DNA of 64,000 nucleotides from Micromonospora eburnea. GTDB taxonomy: Bacteria > Actinomycetota > Actinomycetes > Mycobacteriales > Micromonosporaceae. Shown here in pieces: positions 41,240 to 49,251 of this stretch (the first letter of the stretch is position 1; each line of letters begins with the position of its first letter). Made by a program: the position numbers and the translations under genes. The notes below the pieces were generated by a model. It was not told the origin of the DNA. It did no database searches and saw only the letters and a list, made by a program, of their open reading frames with translations. The stretch is taken from NCBI RefSeq assembly GCF_900090225.1, contig NZ_FMHY01000002.1:1922001-1986000 (forward strand), given 5' to 3'.

Positions 41240-41362
41240 TCAGCGGCGGAACATCGCGCGGATCGCGATCAGCAGGAGCAGGCCACCGACCACCAGGCCG
41301 AGCAGGCGTACGCCGGGGATGTCCGCGGCGGTGGTGGCGTCGGCGAGCAGCGTGGGGGACAT
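41240..41362 (-). CDS. Small single-pass membrane protein (40 aa)
   Basis: Encodes MSPTLLADATTAADIPGVRL then a hydrophobic helix (LGLVVGGLLLLIAIRAMF) and basic RR end, a clear single-pass topology. It is below the usual size cut-off. Ribosome site is weak (GAGAGTGCGAGC). Similar peptides occur in Micromonospora as I recall, always of unknown role. Confidence 0.55.
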   Translation of the reverse strand: MSPTLLADATTAADIPGVRLLGLVVGGLLLLIAIRAMFRR

Positions 41363-41501
41363 GCTCGCACTCTCGCACGGCCGGTCCGGGTGCGCCAGGC
41401 GCTAACAGTAAGGATTGTTGACTATTTCCGGGTGTGGTGTGAACAATGGCAGCACCGCCGCAGGCGGCCGGCCGTGGGGAAAGACGGGGGTACGACAACG
41501 C

Positions 41502-43013
41502 ATGAGCGAGCGCAGCGAGCGAATCTCGGGAGCGACCGGAGACCTGGCGGCTCTCGCCGCCGCCGTCCTGCAACCCGGGTTCGTCGGCACCACCCCGCCG
41601 TCCTGGGTGCGCCGGTGGCTCGGCGAGGGGCTCGGCTCCGTGGTCCTCTTCGCCCGCAACATCGTCGACCACGACCAGGTCGCCGCCCTCACCGCGGTCC
41701 TGCGGGCCGAGCGGCCCGACGTGATCGTCGCGATCGACGAGGAGGCGGGTGACGTCACCCGCATCGAGTCGGCCCGGGGCAGCTCGCGGCCCGGCAACTT
41801 CGCCCTCGGCGTGATCGACGACGAGCGCCTGACCGAGGAGGTCGCCCGCGACCTCGGCACCGAGCTGGCCGCCCTCGGGATCACCCTCGACTACGCCCCG
41901 GACGCCGACGTCAACTCCGACCCGGCCAACCCGGTCATCGGGGTCCGCTCGTTCGGCGCCGACCCGGCCCTGGTCGCCCGGCACACCGCCGCCTGGGTGC
42001 GCGGGCTCCAGGCCGGCGGGGTGGCCGCCTGCGCCAAGCACTTCCCCGGGCACGGCGACACCCACGTCGACTCCCACCACGACCTGCCCCGCATCGACGG
42101 CGACCGGGCCCGGCTGGACGCGGTCGAGCTGGCCCCCTTCCGGGCCGCGGTGGCCGCCGGGGCGCAGGCGGTGATGACCGGGCACCTGCTGGTGCCGGCG
42201 CTGGACCCGGAACTGCCGGCCACTCTCAGCCCCCGCGTCCTGGGCGGCCTGCTCCGCGAGGAGCTGGGCTTCCCCGGGGCGGTGGTGACCGACGCGGTGG
42301 AGATGCGGGCGGTCACCGACCGGTACGGCTTCGCCGGGGCGGCGGTCCGCGCCCTCGCCGCCGGGGCGGACGCGATCTGCGTGGGCGGTGAGCGGGCCAC
42401 CGAGGCGGACGTGATCGAGCTGCGCGACGCCATCGTCGCGGCGGTGCTCGCCGGCCAACTGCCCGAGGAGCGGCTGGCCGAGGCGGCGAAGCGGGTCGGT
42501 CAGCTCGCCGCCTGGACCGTCGCCACCCGCGCCGGCCGGCCGGCCGTCGCCCGCCCGGGTGACGGATCGGCGGTCGGGCTGGCCGCCGCCCGCCGGGCCC
42601 TGCGGGTGGTCGCCGGCCGGGCCGGGCTGCTGCCGCTGGCCGGCCCGGCGCACGTGGTGGAGTTCGTCCCGCCCCGCAACATCGCGATCGGCGCGGAGAC
42701 CCCGTGGGGGATCGCCGCTCCGCTGACCGAGCTGGTGCCCGGCACCACCACCGTCCGGTACGCCGCGGACGACGTCGTCGTCGACCCGGCTGCCCCGGCG
42801 GCCGGCCGCCCCCTCGTGCTGGTGGTGCGGGACCTGCACCGGCACCACTGGATGCGGGAGGCGGTGGCTCGTGCCCTGGCGGCCCGCCCGGACGCCGTGG
42901 TGGTCGAACTCGGCGTTCCCGAGCTGGTCACCGGTGCGGTGCACCTGGCCACCCACGGCGCCACCCGGGCAGCCGGGTACGCCGCCGCCGAACTCCTCAC
43001 CGGCGCACGGTGA
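41502..43013 (+). CDS. GH3 beta-N-acetylhexosaminidase (NagZ-like)
   Basis: A 503-aa GH3 enzyme expected to release N-acetylglucosamine from peptidoglycan fragments or chitooligosaccharides. Motifs: VAIDEEAGDVTRIE, PDADVNSDPANPVIGVRSFG, the NagZ loop AACAKHFPGHGDTHVDSHHDLP with the His/Asp acid pair, and the nucleophile region VVTDAVEMRAV. There is no signal peptide, so it is cytosolic. The start ATG 41502 encodes MSERSERI from the GAGCGAGCG repeat element. The last about 170 residues form a variable domain beyond the catalytic barrel. Confidence 0.94.
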   Translation: MSERSERISGATGDLAALAAAVLQPGFVGTTPPSWVRRWLGEGLGSVVLFARNIVDHDQVAALTAVLRAERPDVIVAIDEEAGDVTRIESARGSSRPGNFALGVIDDERLTEEVARDLGTELAALGITLDYAPDADVNSDPANPVIGVRSFGADPALVARHTAAWVRGLQAGGVAACAKHFPGHGDTHVDSHHDLPRIDGDRARLDAVELAPFRAAVAAGAQAVMTGHLLVPALDPELPATLSPRVLGGLLREELGFPGAVVTDAVEMRAVTDRYGFAGAAVRALAAGADAICVGGERATEADVIELRDAIVAAVLAGQLPEERLAEAAKRVGQLAAWTVATRAGRPAVARPGDGSAVGLAAARRALRVVAGRAGLLPLAGPAHVVEFVPPRNIAIGAETPWGIAAPLTELVPGTTTVRYAADDVVVDPAAPAAGRPLVLVVRDLHRHHWMREAVARALAARPDAVVVELGVPELVTGAVHLATHGATRAAGYAAAELLTGAR

Positions 43014-43055
43014 ACGGCCGCTCGGCGAGGCGACGCCACGCGGCCCGGCGGCGGT

Positions 43056-43343
43056 TCACGGCTCGGCGACCACCAGGTCGGCGTACTCGGGGTGGCGCTC
43101 GATGAACGCCGCCACGAAGGGGCACTTCGGCACCAGCCGGTCGCCACGCTCGCGGAGCTGGTCCAGGGTGCCCCGGACCAGCGCCGCGCCGACGCCCATG
43201 CCCCGGTAGCGCTGGTCCACCTCGGTGTGCGTGAAGACCAGCAGCCCGCCGCGTGGCTGGTACGCGGTGAACCCGGCCAGCGCGTCATCGACCAGGATCT
43301 CGAAGCGGCGCTTGGCGGGGTTCTCCTCGACCAGGAAGCTCAC
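43056..43343 (-). CDS. NATD1-type GNAT acetyltransferase
   Basis: A 95-aa single-domain GNAT protein of the YjdJ/NATD1 type: RFEILVDDALAGFTAYQPRGGLLVFTHTEVDQRYRGMGVGAALVRGTLDQLRERG then KCPFVAAFIERHPEYADLV. The compact length is normal for the family. Start GTG 43343. The acceptor is unknown. It converges on the GH3 gene and is divergent from the lipoprotein gene. Confidence 0.92.
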   Translation of the reverse strand: MSFLVEENPAKRRFEILVDDALAGFTAYQPRGGLLVFTHTEVDQRYRGMGVGAALVRGTLDQLRERGDRLVPKCPFVAAFIERHPEYADLVVAEP

Positions 43344-43427
43344 CGGGCCATTGTCTCCCCGGAGCCGGCCGGCCGGTCCGGTTCGGCCGGCAATCGGTCC
43401 ACCTCCTCGCCTCGTACCCTTGGCCGG

Positions 43428-43793
43428 GTGACGAACCGACGCCTTTCCCCCTCGTCGACCTCCACCCGCCGCGCCGCCGGCCTGCTGGCCGGCCTCGCGC
43501 TCGGTGCCGCGCTGCTGGCCGGATGCAGCTCGGAGGGTGCCTCCACCGACTGTGGCCTGGACGCCTGCACGGTCACCTTCGACCGCGGTGTCGAGGCCCG
43601 CGCCAGCATTCTCGGCGTCGAGGCGAAGTTGGTCGGGGTCCAGGACGACCAGGTCACCGTGGAGGTGGCCGGGGAACGGCTCTCGCTCACCCTCGGCCAG
43701 CAGGCCACCGAGGCCGGCGGCTTCCAGGTGACCCTGGACAGCCTCACCGACCAGCAGGTCGCGGTGCGGGTGGCCCGGAACCCGAACGGCTGA
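43428..43793 (+). CDS. Putative lipoprotein
   Basis: A 121-aa secreted protein. The signal peptide has a basic start and the lipobox LLAGCSS (Cys at about residue 33), so it should be lipid-anchored to the outer face of the membrane. The mature part has one further Cys pair (TDCGLDACTVTFDRG) and a beta-rich core (VEAKLVGVQDDQVTVEVAGERLSL). No domain is recognised. GTG 43428 start. Confidence 0.75.
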   Translation: MTNRRLSPSSTSTRRAAGLLAGLALGAALLAGCSSEGASTDCGLDACTVTFDRGVEARASILGVEAKLVGVQDDQVTVEVAGERLSLTLGQQATEAGGFQVTLDSLTDQQVAVRVARNPNG

Positions 43794-44130
43794 GCGGGAA
43801 GTCCGCCCCGGCGGGAGATCGTGCCGCCAGGTCACCCACCCGGAACGCTGCGCGACGGTCGGGGTGCCGGGAACGGCGTGACGCCGGTCGGGACCGCGAT
43901 CCGTCGGGCCGGTCGCGCTGTCGGGCCGGTCGCCGTCGTCCGTCGCGGGACATTCGCGTCGGCTGCGTTTGTTCCGCCGATTTCGGGGGATCTGCTGCGC
44001 ACGCCCCGGTTCCGGTCCGCCTCGGGCGGCCGGGCGTCCGGTGGTGCGCGGCCGGGCGTGACCGCTCCGCACAGGATTGACGGGCGGTGACTCCGGGCAT
44101 ACAGCGCGGTGATGAGGAAGGGAGGACAGC
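43794..44130. other. Intergenic region before the holin-like operon
   Basis: A 337-bp spacer. Frames crossing it look like shadows. It holds a GTTT-N15-GGGGAT promoter-like sequence (43967-43991) and, at 44120, GGAAGGGAGG as ribosome site for the following gene. Nothing else was found. Confidence 0.5.
43967..43991 (+). promoter_or_regulatory. SigB/SigF-type promoter-like sequence before the holin-like operon
   Basis: GTTT (43967-43970), 15 nt and GGGGAT (43986-43991), about 140 nt upstream of ATG 44131. The -10 element differs from GGGTAT at one position. Confidence 0.35.
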
Positions 44131-44565
44131 ATGGCTGACGTCGCAAGTCGCAGCACGTCCCGGACCGGGAACGAGCCGTCCACCACGGAACTGGTGCAAC
44201 GGGCCGCCGAGCAGGCCACCCGCCTGGTGCGGGACGAACTGGCGCTGGCCCGGGCGGAACTGACCCGCAAGGGCAAGCAGGCGGGGATCGGAATCGGTCT
44301 GCTCGGCGGCGGCGGGATGATGGCCTTCTTCGGCGCCGGCGCGGGGGTCGCCACGGTGATCCTGCTGCTGGCGCTGGTGCTGCCCGCGTGGCTGGCCGCG
44401 CTGATCGTGTCGGTGGCCCTCTTCCTGCTCGCCGGGCTCCTCGCCCTCGTCGGCAAGCGACAGGTGAGCCGTGCCGTCCCACCCGTGCCCGAGGCGACGG
44501 TCCGCAGCGTACGGGCGGACGTCGACACGGTCACCGCCGCGATGAGGGACGGGAGGCGGTCATGA
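44131..44565 (+). CDS. Phage-holin-like membrane protein (DUF1469)
   Basis: A 144-aa membrane protein of the Phage_holin_3_6/DUF1469 family. A polar N-terminus (ELVQRAAEQATRLVRDELALARAELTRKG) precedes two hydrophobic helices (MMAFFGAGAGVATVILLLALVLPA and AALIVSVALFLLAGLLALVG). It is a chromosomal actinobacterial protein, not evidence of a prophage. It is the first of three coupled genes; its stop overlaps DUF3618 (ATGA). Confidence 0.9.
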   Translation: MADVASRSTSRTGNEPSTTELVQRAAEQATRLVRDELALARAELTRKGKQAGIGIGLLGGGGMMAFFGAGAGVATVILLLALVLPAWLAALIVSVALFLLAGLLALVGKRQVSRAVPPVPEATVRSVRADVDTVTAAMRDGRRS

Positions 44566-44936
44566 GCGGCAACGGGACCGGGGACGTGGAGGCACTCCGC
44601 GAGGAGATCCGCCGGACCCGGGTCGAACTGGGTGAGACGATGGAGCTGTTGGCCGCCAGGGCCGATGTCAAGGCCCGGCTGCGGGAGTCCGCCGCGCAGG
44701 CGAAGGGCCGGATGCGTGAACAGGCCGCCCAGACCATGGCCCGGGTGCGCGGGCAGGCGTCGGGGAAGGCCCGGTTCGCCCGCGAGCAGGCGGCCGGGAA
44801 GGCCCGCCTCGCCCGGGCACAGGCCCAGGGGAAGGGCGCGACGGTCCGAGGTGGCCCGATACCGTGGGCGGTGGTCGCGGCCGGCGCGGTGGCGACCGTG
44901 GTGGTGCTGCTGATCGTCCGTGGGAGGCACAGGTGA
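44562..44936 (+). CDS. DUF3618 domain-containing protein
   Basis: A 124-aa protein. The N-terminal DUF3618 region (VEALREEIRRTRVELGETMELLAARADVKARLRE) is followed by an Ala/Arg/Gln heptad-like stretch that could coil, and a C-terminal transmembrane helix (WAVVAAGAVATVVVLLIV). ATG 44562 overlaps the DUF1469 stop; the stop overlaps DUF4235 (GTGA). It probably stabilises a membrane complex with its two partners. Confidence 0.92.
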   Translation: MSGNGTGDVEALREEIRRTRVELGETMELLAARADVKARLRESAAQAKGRMREQAAQTMARVRGQASGKARFAREQAAGKARLARAQAQGKGATVRGGPIPWAVVAAGAVATVVVLLIVRGRHR

Positions 44937-45205
44937 GCAACAAGGTCGGCAAGGCCGCGTACAAGCCGGTCGGGGTGCTGCTCGGTCTGGCCGCCGGTAC
45001 GGTCGCCGGGGTCATCTTCCGGCAGGTCTGGCGGGTCACGGCGGGCGACGGGGAGGCGCCCAGCGCCACCGACGAGAACCGGCGCTGGGGCGAGATCCTG
45101 GCCGCCGCCGCGTTGCAGGGCGCGATCTTCGCGGTCGTCCGGGCCGCCGTGGACCGCGGCGGGGCGATCAGCGTACGCCGGCTCACCGGGCACTGGCCCG
45201 ACTGA
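44933..45205 (+). CDS. DUF4235 domain-containing membrane protein
   Basis: A 90-aa protein with two hydrophobic segments (PVGVLLGLAAGTVAGVIFRQVW and GEILAAAALQGAIFAVVRAAVDRG), the DUF4235 pattern. GTG 44933 overlaps the DUF3618 stop. It ends the three-gene operon before the hairpin at 45222. The function of the module is unknown; the genes are commonly found together. Confidence 0.92.
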   Translation: MSNKVGKAAYKPVGVLLGLAAGTVAGVIFRQVWRVTAGDGEAPSATDENRRWGEILAAAALQGAIFAVVRAAVDRGGAISVRRLTGHWPD

Positions 45206-45221
45206 TCCCGCGCGCGAACAG

Positions 45222-45249
45222 GGCCTCTTCCCGCCGCGGGAAGGGGTCT
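45222..45249 (+). terminator. Terminator of the DUF4235 operon
   Basis: GGGCCTCTTCCCG-CCG-CGGGAAGGGGTCTTT forms a stem with a perfect TTCCCG/CGGGAA top and ends in TCTTT, 17 nt past the operon stop. Confidence 0.7.
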
Positions 45250-45329
45250 TTCGCATGGCCCCGCCGACCCGGCCAGTGGACCCGTCGCGACCGTTCAGGT
45301 CACATGTCGGAGAATTTCGTCGGGTAGGC

Positions 45330-45491
45330 TGTGCAGAGTTTTTGCGTACGTGGTTTGCTGTCTCACGCTGTTGAGAGACGCGTGGGTTGAGAGAAGTCTC
45401 CTTTACCGGGGGCCGCCTCAGGCGCCGCTGCTCGAAAACGGCCAATCGGCCGCACGGCGTGCTCGGCCGCCAGTTTTAGAAGGAGATACAC
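45330..45491 (+). promoter_or_regulatory. Long 5' leader of the cold-shock gene
   Basis: About 160 nt before the cold-shock ATG hold no ORF but several self-complementary stretches, such as AAAACGGCC near 45435 against GGCCGCCAGTTTT just upstream of the ribosome site. Long structured leaders are known thermosensing elements in cspA genes; here the role is inferred from position. The site AGAAGGAGATACACATG is unusually strong. Confidence 0.45.
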
Positions 45492-45695
45492 ATGGCGCAG
45501 GGAACCGTGAAGTGGTTCAACGCTGACAAGGGCTTCGGCTTCATCACCGTCGATGGCGGGGGTGCTGACGTGTTCGTCCACTTCTCGGCCATCCAGACCA
45601 GCGGCTACCGCACGCTGGAGGAGAACCAGCGGGTGGAGTTCGAGATCGCCCAGGGTCAGAAGGGTCCGCAGGCCGAGCAGGTCCGCCCCATCTGA
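45492..45695 (+). CDS. Cold-shock protein, CspA family
   Basis: A 67-aa single cold-shock domain. It contains [20 protein letters not shown] (RNP1-type KGFGFI), VFVHFSAI (RNP2) and [26 protein letters not shown]. It acts as a single-stranded RNA/DNA chaperone. The length is standard. Control by a structured leader and a strong ribosome site is likely. Confidence 0.97.
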   Translation: MAQGTVKWFNADKGFGFITVDGGGADVFVHFSAIQTSGYRTLEENQRVEFEIAQGQKGPQAEQVRPI

Positions 45696-45726
45696 GCATG
45701 GCGCCGGCCCACGCCGGTCGCCGCGC

Positions 45727-45759
45727 AGCCCCGCGTCCCGTTCCGGGAGGCGGGGCTTT
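45727..45759 (+). terminator. Rho-independent-like terminator of the cold-shock gene
   Basis: AGCCCCGC (45727-45734) pairs with GCGGGGCT (45750-45757) with a further inner TCCCG/CGGGA pairing, followed by TT. It lies 32 nt after the stop. Confidence 0.85.
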
Positions 45760-45784
45760 CCGCATTCACCGGTGATCCTCGACC

Positions 45785-45982
45785 TCAGCCACGGCCGCGC
45801 CGGGCCCGCAGACCGAAATAGAGCGTGACGAGTCCGATCAGGACGACGACCGGGCCGACGACCGCCCAGATCCGATGGCCGGTCATCACGCTGTCGCCCG
45901 CGTAACCCAGCCCCTGCACGGTCCAGAGCGCCCCCAGCACGACGGCCAGCAGCCCCAGGGTGAGCCGGAACCAACCCCTCAT
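45785..45982 (-). CDS. Small two-helix membrane protein
   Basis: A 65-aa protein (MRGWFRLTLGLLAVVLGALW...) with helices at the N-terminus and near WAVVGPVVVLIGLVTLYFGL and a basic tail. ATG 45982 follows GGAGGGGGAACG; the upstream in-frame ATG lacks a site. No family is known. Confidence 0.7.
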   Translation of the reverse strand: MRGWFRLTLGLLAVVLGALWTVQGLGYAGDSVMTGHRIWAVVGPVVVLIGLVTLYFGLRARRGRG

Positions 45983-46073
45983 CGTTCCCCCTCCACCGAC
46001 GGGCACCTGACTCCAGCATGCCCCCGGGAGCCGACCGGCGACGGCGCCGCGCCGACCGGCCCCCGGGCCCGGA

Positions 46074-47057
46074 TCACCAGCGCTCGTGTACCTGCGGCCG
46101 GATCAGCTCGTCGTACGTCTCGCGGACGGCGGCCAGCTCCGCCCGGGACAGCGGCGGCAGGTCGGCCGTGGTGGCGTTGCGTCGCGCCTGCTCGGCGTCG
46201 CGGGCGCCGGGGATAACCACGGTGACGCCGGGCTGGTCGAGGATCCAGCGCAGCGCGAACTGGGCCATCGTCCGGCCGTCGCCGACCAGCGGCGCGAGCC
46301 GGCGTACGGCGGCCAGGCCGAGGTCGTAGTCGACCCCGGAGAACGTCTCGCCGACGTCGAAGGCCTCGCCGTGCCGGTTGAAGTTGCGGTGGTCGTTCGC
46401 CGGGAAGGTGGTGTGCTCGTCGTACCGGCCGGAGAGCAGACCACTGGCCAGCGGCACCCGGGCGATGATGCCCACCCCGGCCGCCGACGCCGCGGGCAGC
46501 ACCCGGTCGAGCGGCTTGAGCCGGACCGCGTTGAGGATGATCTGCACGCTGGCCACGCCGGGCCGGGCGATGGCGGTGAGCGCCTGGTCGCAGGTCTCGA
46601 CGCTGACCCCGTACCCGGCGACGCGCCGCTCGGCGACCAGGGTGTCCAGCGCGTCGAAGACCCGGTCGTCGGCGAAGACCTCGGTGGGCGGGCAGTGCAG
46701 CTGCACCAGGTCGAGGGTGTCCACGCCAAGGTTGGCCCGGGAGCGGTCGGTCCAGGCCCGGAAGTTGTCCAACGTGTACGCCTCCGGCGTCTGTGGCACC
46801 CGCCGGCCCATCTTGGTGGCCACGGTCAGCCCGTGCCCGGGGCGCTCGCGCAGGAACCGGCCGATCAGCCGCTCGCTGCGCCCGTCGCCGTACACGTCCG
46901 CGGTGTCCAGGAAGGAGACGCCGGCGTCGACCGCGGCGGCGAGCACGTCCAGGGCCGTGCTCTCGCTGACCTCGCCCCAGTCGCCGCCGAGCTGCCAGGC
47001 GCCGAGTCCGACGATGCCCACGTGCCGGCCCAGCCGGTCGAAGCTGCGCTGTTCCAT
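46074..47057 (-). CDS. Aldo/keto reductase
   Basis: A 327-aa NADPH-dependent TIM-barrel oxidoreductase. The catalytic tetrad is spread over FLDTADVYGDGRSE (Asp/Tyr), VATKMGRR (Lys) and LVQLHCPP (His). The motifs AGYGVSVETCDQAL and PGVTVVIPGARDAEQARRN match the YajO/general stress protein 69 branch. ATG 47057. It is divergent from the methyltransferase at 47142, sharing an 84-bp spacer with the palindrome at 47113. Confidence 0.94.
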   Translation of the reverse strand: MEQRSFDRLGRHVGIVGLGAWQLGGDWGEVSESTALDVLAAAVDAGVSFLDTADVYGDGRSERLIGRFLRERPGHGLTVATKMGRRVPQTPEAYTLDNFRAWTDRSRANLGVDTLDLVQLHCPPTEVFADDRVFDALDTLVAERRVAGYGVSVETCDQALTAIARPGVASVQIILNAVRLKPLDRVLPAASAAGVGIIARVPLASGLLSGRYDEHTTFPANDHRNFNRHGEAFDVGETFSGVDYDLGLAAVRRLAPLVGDGRTMAQFALRWILDQPGVTVVIPGARDAEQARRNATTADLPPLSRAELAAVRETYDELIRPQVHERW

Positions 47058-47112
47058 CCCGGCAGCTTAGTGATCGGCTTGCCGGCGGGCGCGCCGGGTC
47101 GTACCGTTTAGC

Positions 47113-47131
47113 AAAACGTACGTACGGTTTT
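47113..47131. promoter_or_regulatory. TetR-like palindromic operator candidate
   Basis: AAAACGTACGTACGGTTTT is a near-perfect palindrome around CGTACGTACG, AT-flanked in GC-rich DNA, 11 nt before the methyltransferase ATG. This form is typical of TetR-family sites, but no TetR gene is adjacent. Confidence 0.55.
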
Positions 47132-47141
47132 GGAGGCTGTC

Positions 47142-47930
47142 ATGTGGGACCCGACCACCTACCTGCGCTACGGCGACGAGCGCTCCCGCCCCTTTTACGA
47201 CCTGGTCGCCCGGGTCCCGGCCGAACGCCCCCGAGCCGTGGTGGACCTCGGCTGCGGCCCCGGCACGCTCACCGCCACCCTCGCCGGGCGGTGGCCGCAG
47301 GCCCGGCTGAGCGGGATCGACTCGTCCCCGGAGATGATCGCCCGGGCGACCGCCCTGGACACTCCGGCCACCTTCGCCGTCGGCGACGTACGGTCCTGGC
47401 GCCCGGAGCCGGACGTGGACGTGGTCGTCTGCAACGCGGTGCTCCAGTGGGTGCCCGGCCACCGGGAGCTGCTCACCCGCTGGGCCGCCACGCTGCCGGC
47501 CGGCGCTTGGCTGGCCGTCCAGGTCCCCGGCAACTTCGACGCCCCGTCGCACCGGGCGCTGCGTGCGGTCGCCGGGCGTGACCGGTGGCGGGAGACGGTA
47601 GCCCCGCTGCTGCGCGAGGCGCCCGTCGACGATCCGGTCGACTACGCCGCGCTGCTGGTCGGTGCCGGCTGCGCGGTCGACGCCTGGGAGACTACCTACG
47701 TGCACCTGCTCCCGGCCGCCGCCGGCGCGGACCACCCGGTGCTGGCCTGGATGGAGGGTACGGCGCTGCGCCCGGTCCGGGCCGCGCTGGATCCGGCCGG
47801 CTGGGCCGATTTCCGCGCCGAGCTGGAAATCCGACTCGCGCAGGAGTACCCGGTGCGGCAGGGTCAGGTGTACTTCCCGTTCCGCCGGATCTTCGCGGTG
47901 GCCCGCACCGGCGCCCGCGCTGAGGAGTGA
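47142..47930 (+). CDS. SAM-dependent methyltransferase, trans-aconitate 2-methyltransferase-like
   Basis: A 262-aa class I methyltransferase. Motif I is VVDLGCGPGTLTATLAG, with SGIDSSPEMIARA (acidic loop) and VVVCNAVLQWVPGH (post II). The start MWDPTTYLRYGDERSRPFYDL and PGNFDAPSHRALRAVA, RWRETVAPLLRE match the Tam family that methylates trans-aconitate to relieve aconitase inhibition. ATG 47142 has GGAGG. The stop lies 3 nt from the deaminase start, so both may be co-transcribed under the palindrome at 47113. Confidence 0.9.
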   Translation: MWDPTTYLRYGDERSRPFYDLVARVPAERPRAVVDLGCGPGTLTATLAGRWPQARLSGIDSSPEMIARATALDTPATFAVGDVRSWRPEPDVDVVVCNAVLQWVPGHRELLTRWAATLPAGAWLAVQVPGNFDAPSHRALRAVAGRDRWRETVAPLLREAPVDDPVDYAALLVGAGCAVDAWETTYVHLLPAAAGADHPVLAWMEGTALRPVRAALDPAGWADFRAELEIRLAQEYPVRQGQVYFPFRRIFAVARTGARAEE

Positions 47931-47933
47931 CCA

Positions 47934-48956
47934 GTGATCGACCCGTCCGCCTTCATCGCCGGACTGCCCAAGGTGGAGCTGCACGTGCACCACGTCGGCT
48001 CCGCCTCGCCCCGGATCGTCGCCGAGCTGGCCGCCCGGCACGAGGGACGCAGCCCCGTCCCGGCCGACCCGGAGGCGCTCGCGGACTACTTCGCGTTCCG
48101 CGACTTCGCCCACTTCATCGAGATCTATCTCAGCGTCGTGGACCTGATCCGCGACCCGGAGGACGTCTGGCTGCTCACCCACGAGGTGGCCCGGGAACTG
48201 GCCCGCCAGCAGGTCCGGTACGCCGAGCTGACCGTCACGCCGTACTCGCACGTGAACCGGGGGATCCCGGCGCCGGCGTTCTGCGAGGCGATCGAGGACG
48301 CCCGCAAGCGGGCCGAGGCGGACTTCGGCATCGCGCTGCGCTGGTGCTTCGACATCCCCGGCGAGGCGGGGCTGCCGGCCGCCGAGGAGACCCTGCGGAT
48401 CGCGCTGGAGGAGCGGCCGGACGGGCTGATCAGCTTCGGCCTGGGCGGCCCCGAGATCGGGGTGCCGCGACCGCAGTTCAAGCCGTACTTCGACCAGGCC
48501 CGGGCCGCGGGGCTGCGCTCGGTGCCGCACGCCGGCGAGACCACCGGCCCGGAGACGATCTGGGACGCGCTGCGGGAGCTGGGTGCGGAGCGGATCGGCC
48601 ACGGCATCTCGGCCGCGCTCGACCCCGAGCTGCTCACCCACCTTGCCGAGCGGCGGATCCCGCTGGAGGTCTGCCCCACCTCCAACGTCCGCACCCGGGC
48701 GGTGGCGACCCTCGACGAGCACCCGCTGCGGCAGCTCGTCGAGGCCGGGGTGCTGGTCACCATCAACTCCGACGACCCGCCGATGTTCGGCACCACCCTC
48801 AACGACGAGTACGCCGTCGCGGCCCGGCTGCTCGGTGTCGGTCCGGACGGGCTCGCCGGGCTGGCCCGGGCCGCGGTCACCGCGTCCTTCCTGGAGCCGG
48901 TCGAGAAGGCCCGGATCAGCGGCGAGATCGACGCGTACCTGGCGAGTGCCGGGTGA
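47934..48956 (+). CDS. Adenosine deaminase-family protein (adenosine or aminodeoxyfutalosine deaminase)
   Basis: A 340-aa zinc-dependent deaminase of the amidohydrolase superfamily. Metal and catalytic motifs: VELHVHHVGS (H-x-H), GLGGPEIG, PHAGETTGPETIWDAL, ERIGHG and INSDDPPMF. The opening HVHHVGSASPRIVAEL and the PQFKPYFDQ segment closely resemble a streptomycete group that includes a characterised aminodeoxyfutalosine deaminase of menaquinone synthesis; ordinary adenosine deaminase remains possible. GTG 47934 follows GAGGAG of the preceding gene end. Confidence 0.92.
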   Translation: MIDPSAFIAGLPKVELHVHHVGSASPRIVAELAARHEGRSPVPADPEALADYFAFRDFAHFIEIYLSVVDLIRDPEDVWLLTHEVARELARQQVRYAELTVTPYSHVNRGIPAPAFCEAIEDARKRAEADFGIALRWCFDIPGEAGLPAAEETLRIALEERPDGLISFGLGGPEIGVPRPQFKPYFDQARAAGLRSVPHAGETTGPETIWDALRELGAERIGHGISAALDPELLTHLAERRIPLEVCPTSNVRTRAVATLDEHPLRQLVEAGVLVTINSDDPPMFGTTLNDEYAVAARLLGVGPDGLAGLARAAVTASFLEPVEKARISGEIDAYLASAG

Positions 48957-49251
48957 CCGAGGTGTACCCGGCGGGTCCGGTGTCCTGACCGGGCCGACCC
49001 GCGCCGGACGGCCGGGCATGGCCCGGAGGCGGCGAGGCGGAGGAGTGGCGCGCGGCGGGAGCAAGGTGTGGGGGACCGAGGACTCCCGCCGCGCGCACTG
49101 ATCCCGTCGGTCGAGGGTGTTACCGGGGCGTTCCGACCGACGGAACTGATGGGTTCGGAAGCGATCCTGACAGCCGGTCGGGCCGGCGTGGCGGTTGTTA
49201 ACCCAGATCTAAGGAAGACTTGCGCCAGGCCACAGCAAAGGCCGGGCGAGG
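48957..49251. terminator. Intergenic region with strong terminator hairpin
   Basis: Between the convergent deaminase and histidine kinase genes, GCGCGCGGCGGGAG (49048-49061) pairs perfectly with CTCCCGCCGCGCGC (49083-49096), a 14-bp stem with a 21-nt loop. The rest of the 295-bp spacer shows no gene. Confidence 0.75.

Noticed and set aside
41400..41460. Weak inverted repeat ATTGTT/AACAAT upstream of the GH3 gene as a regulator site
   Set aside because: Only 6-bp arms with a 22-nt gap, and no match to the DasR operator that would be expected for a chitobiose-type gene.
44131..45205. Holin-like gene as a sign of a prophage
   Set aside because: No phage structural, lysis or integrase genes nearby; DUF1469-DUF3618-DUF4235 is a usual chromosomal module in actinobacteria.
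45480..45494. Ribosome site resembling that of expression vectors, as possible contamination
   Set aside because: Flanking sequence is continuous high-GC actinobacterial DNA and strong AGAAGGAGA sites are normal for cold-shock genes.
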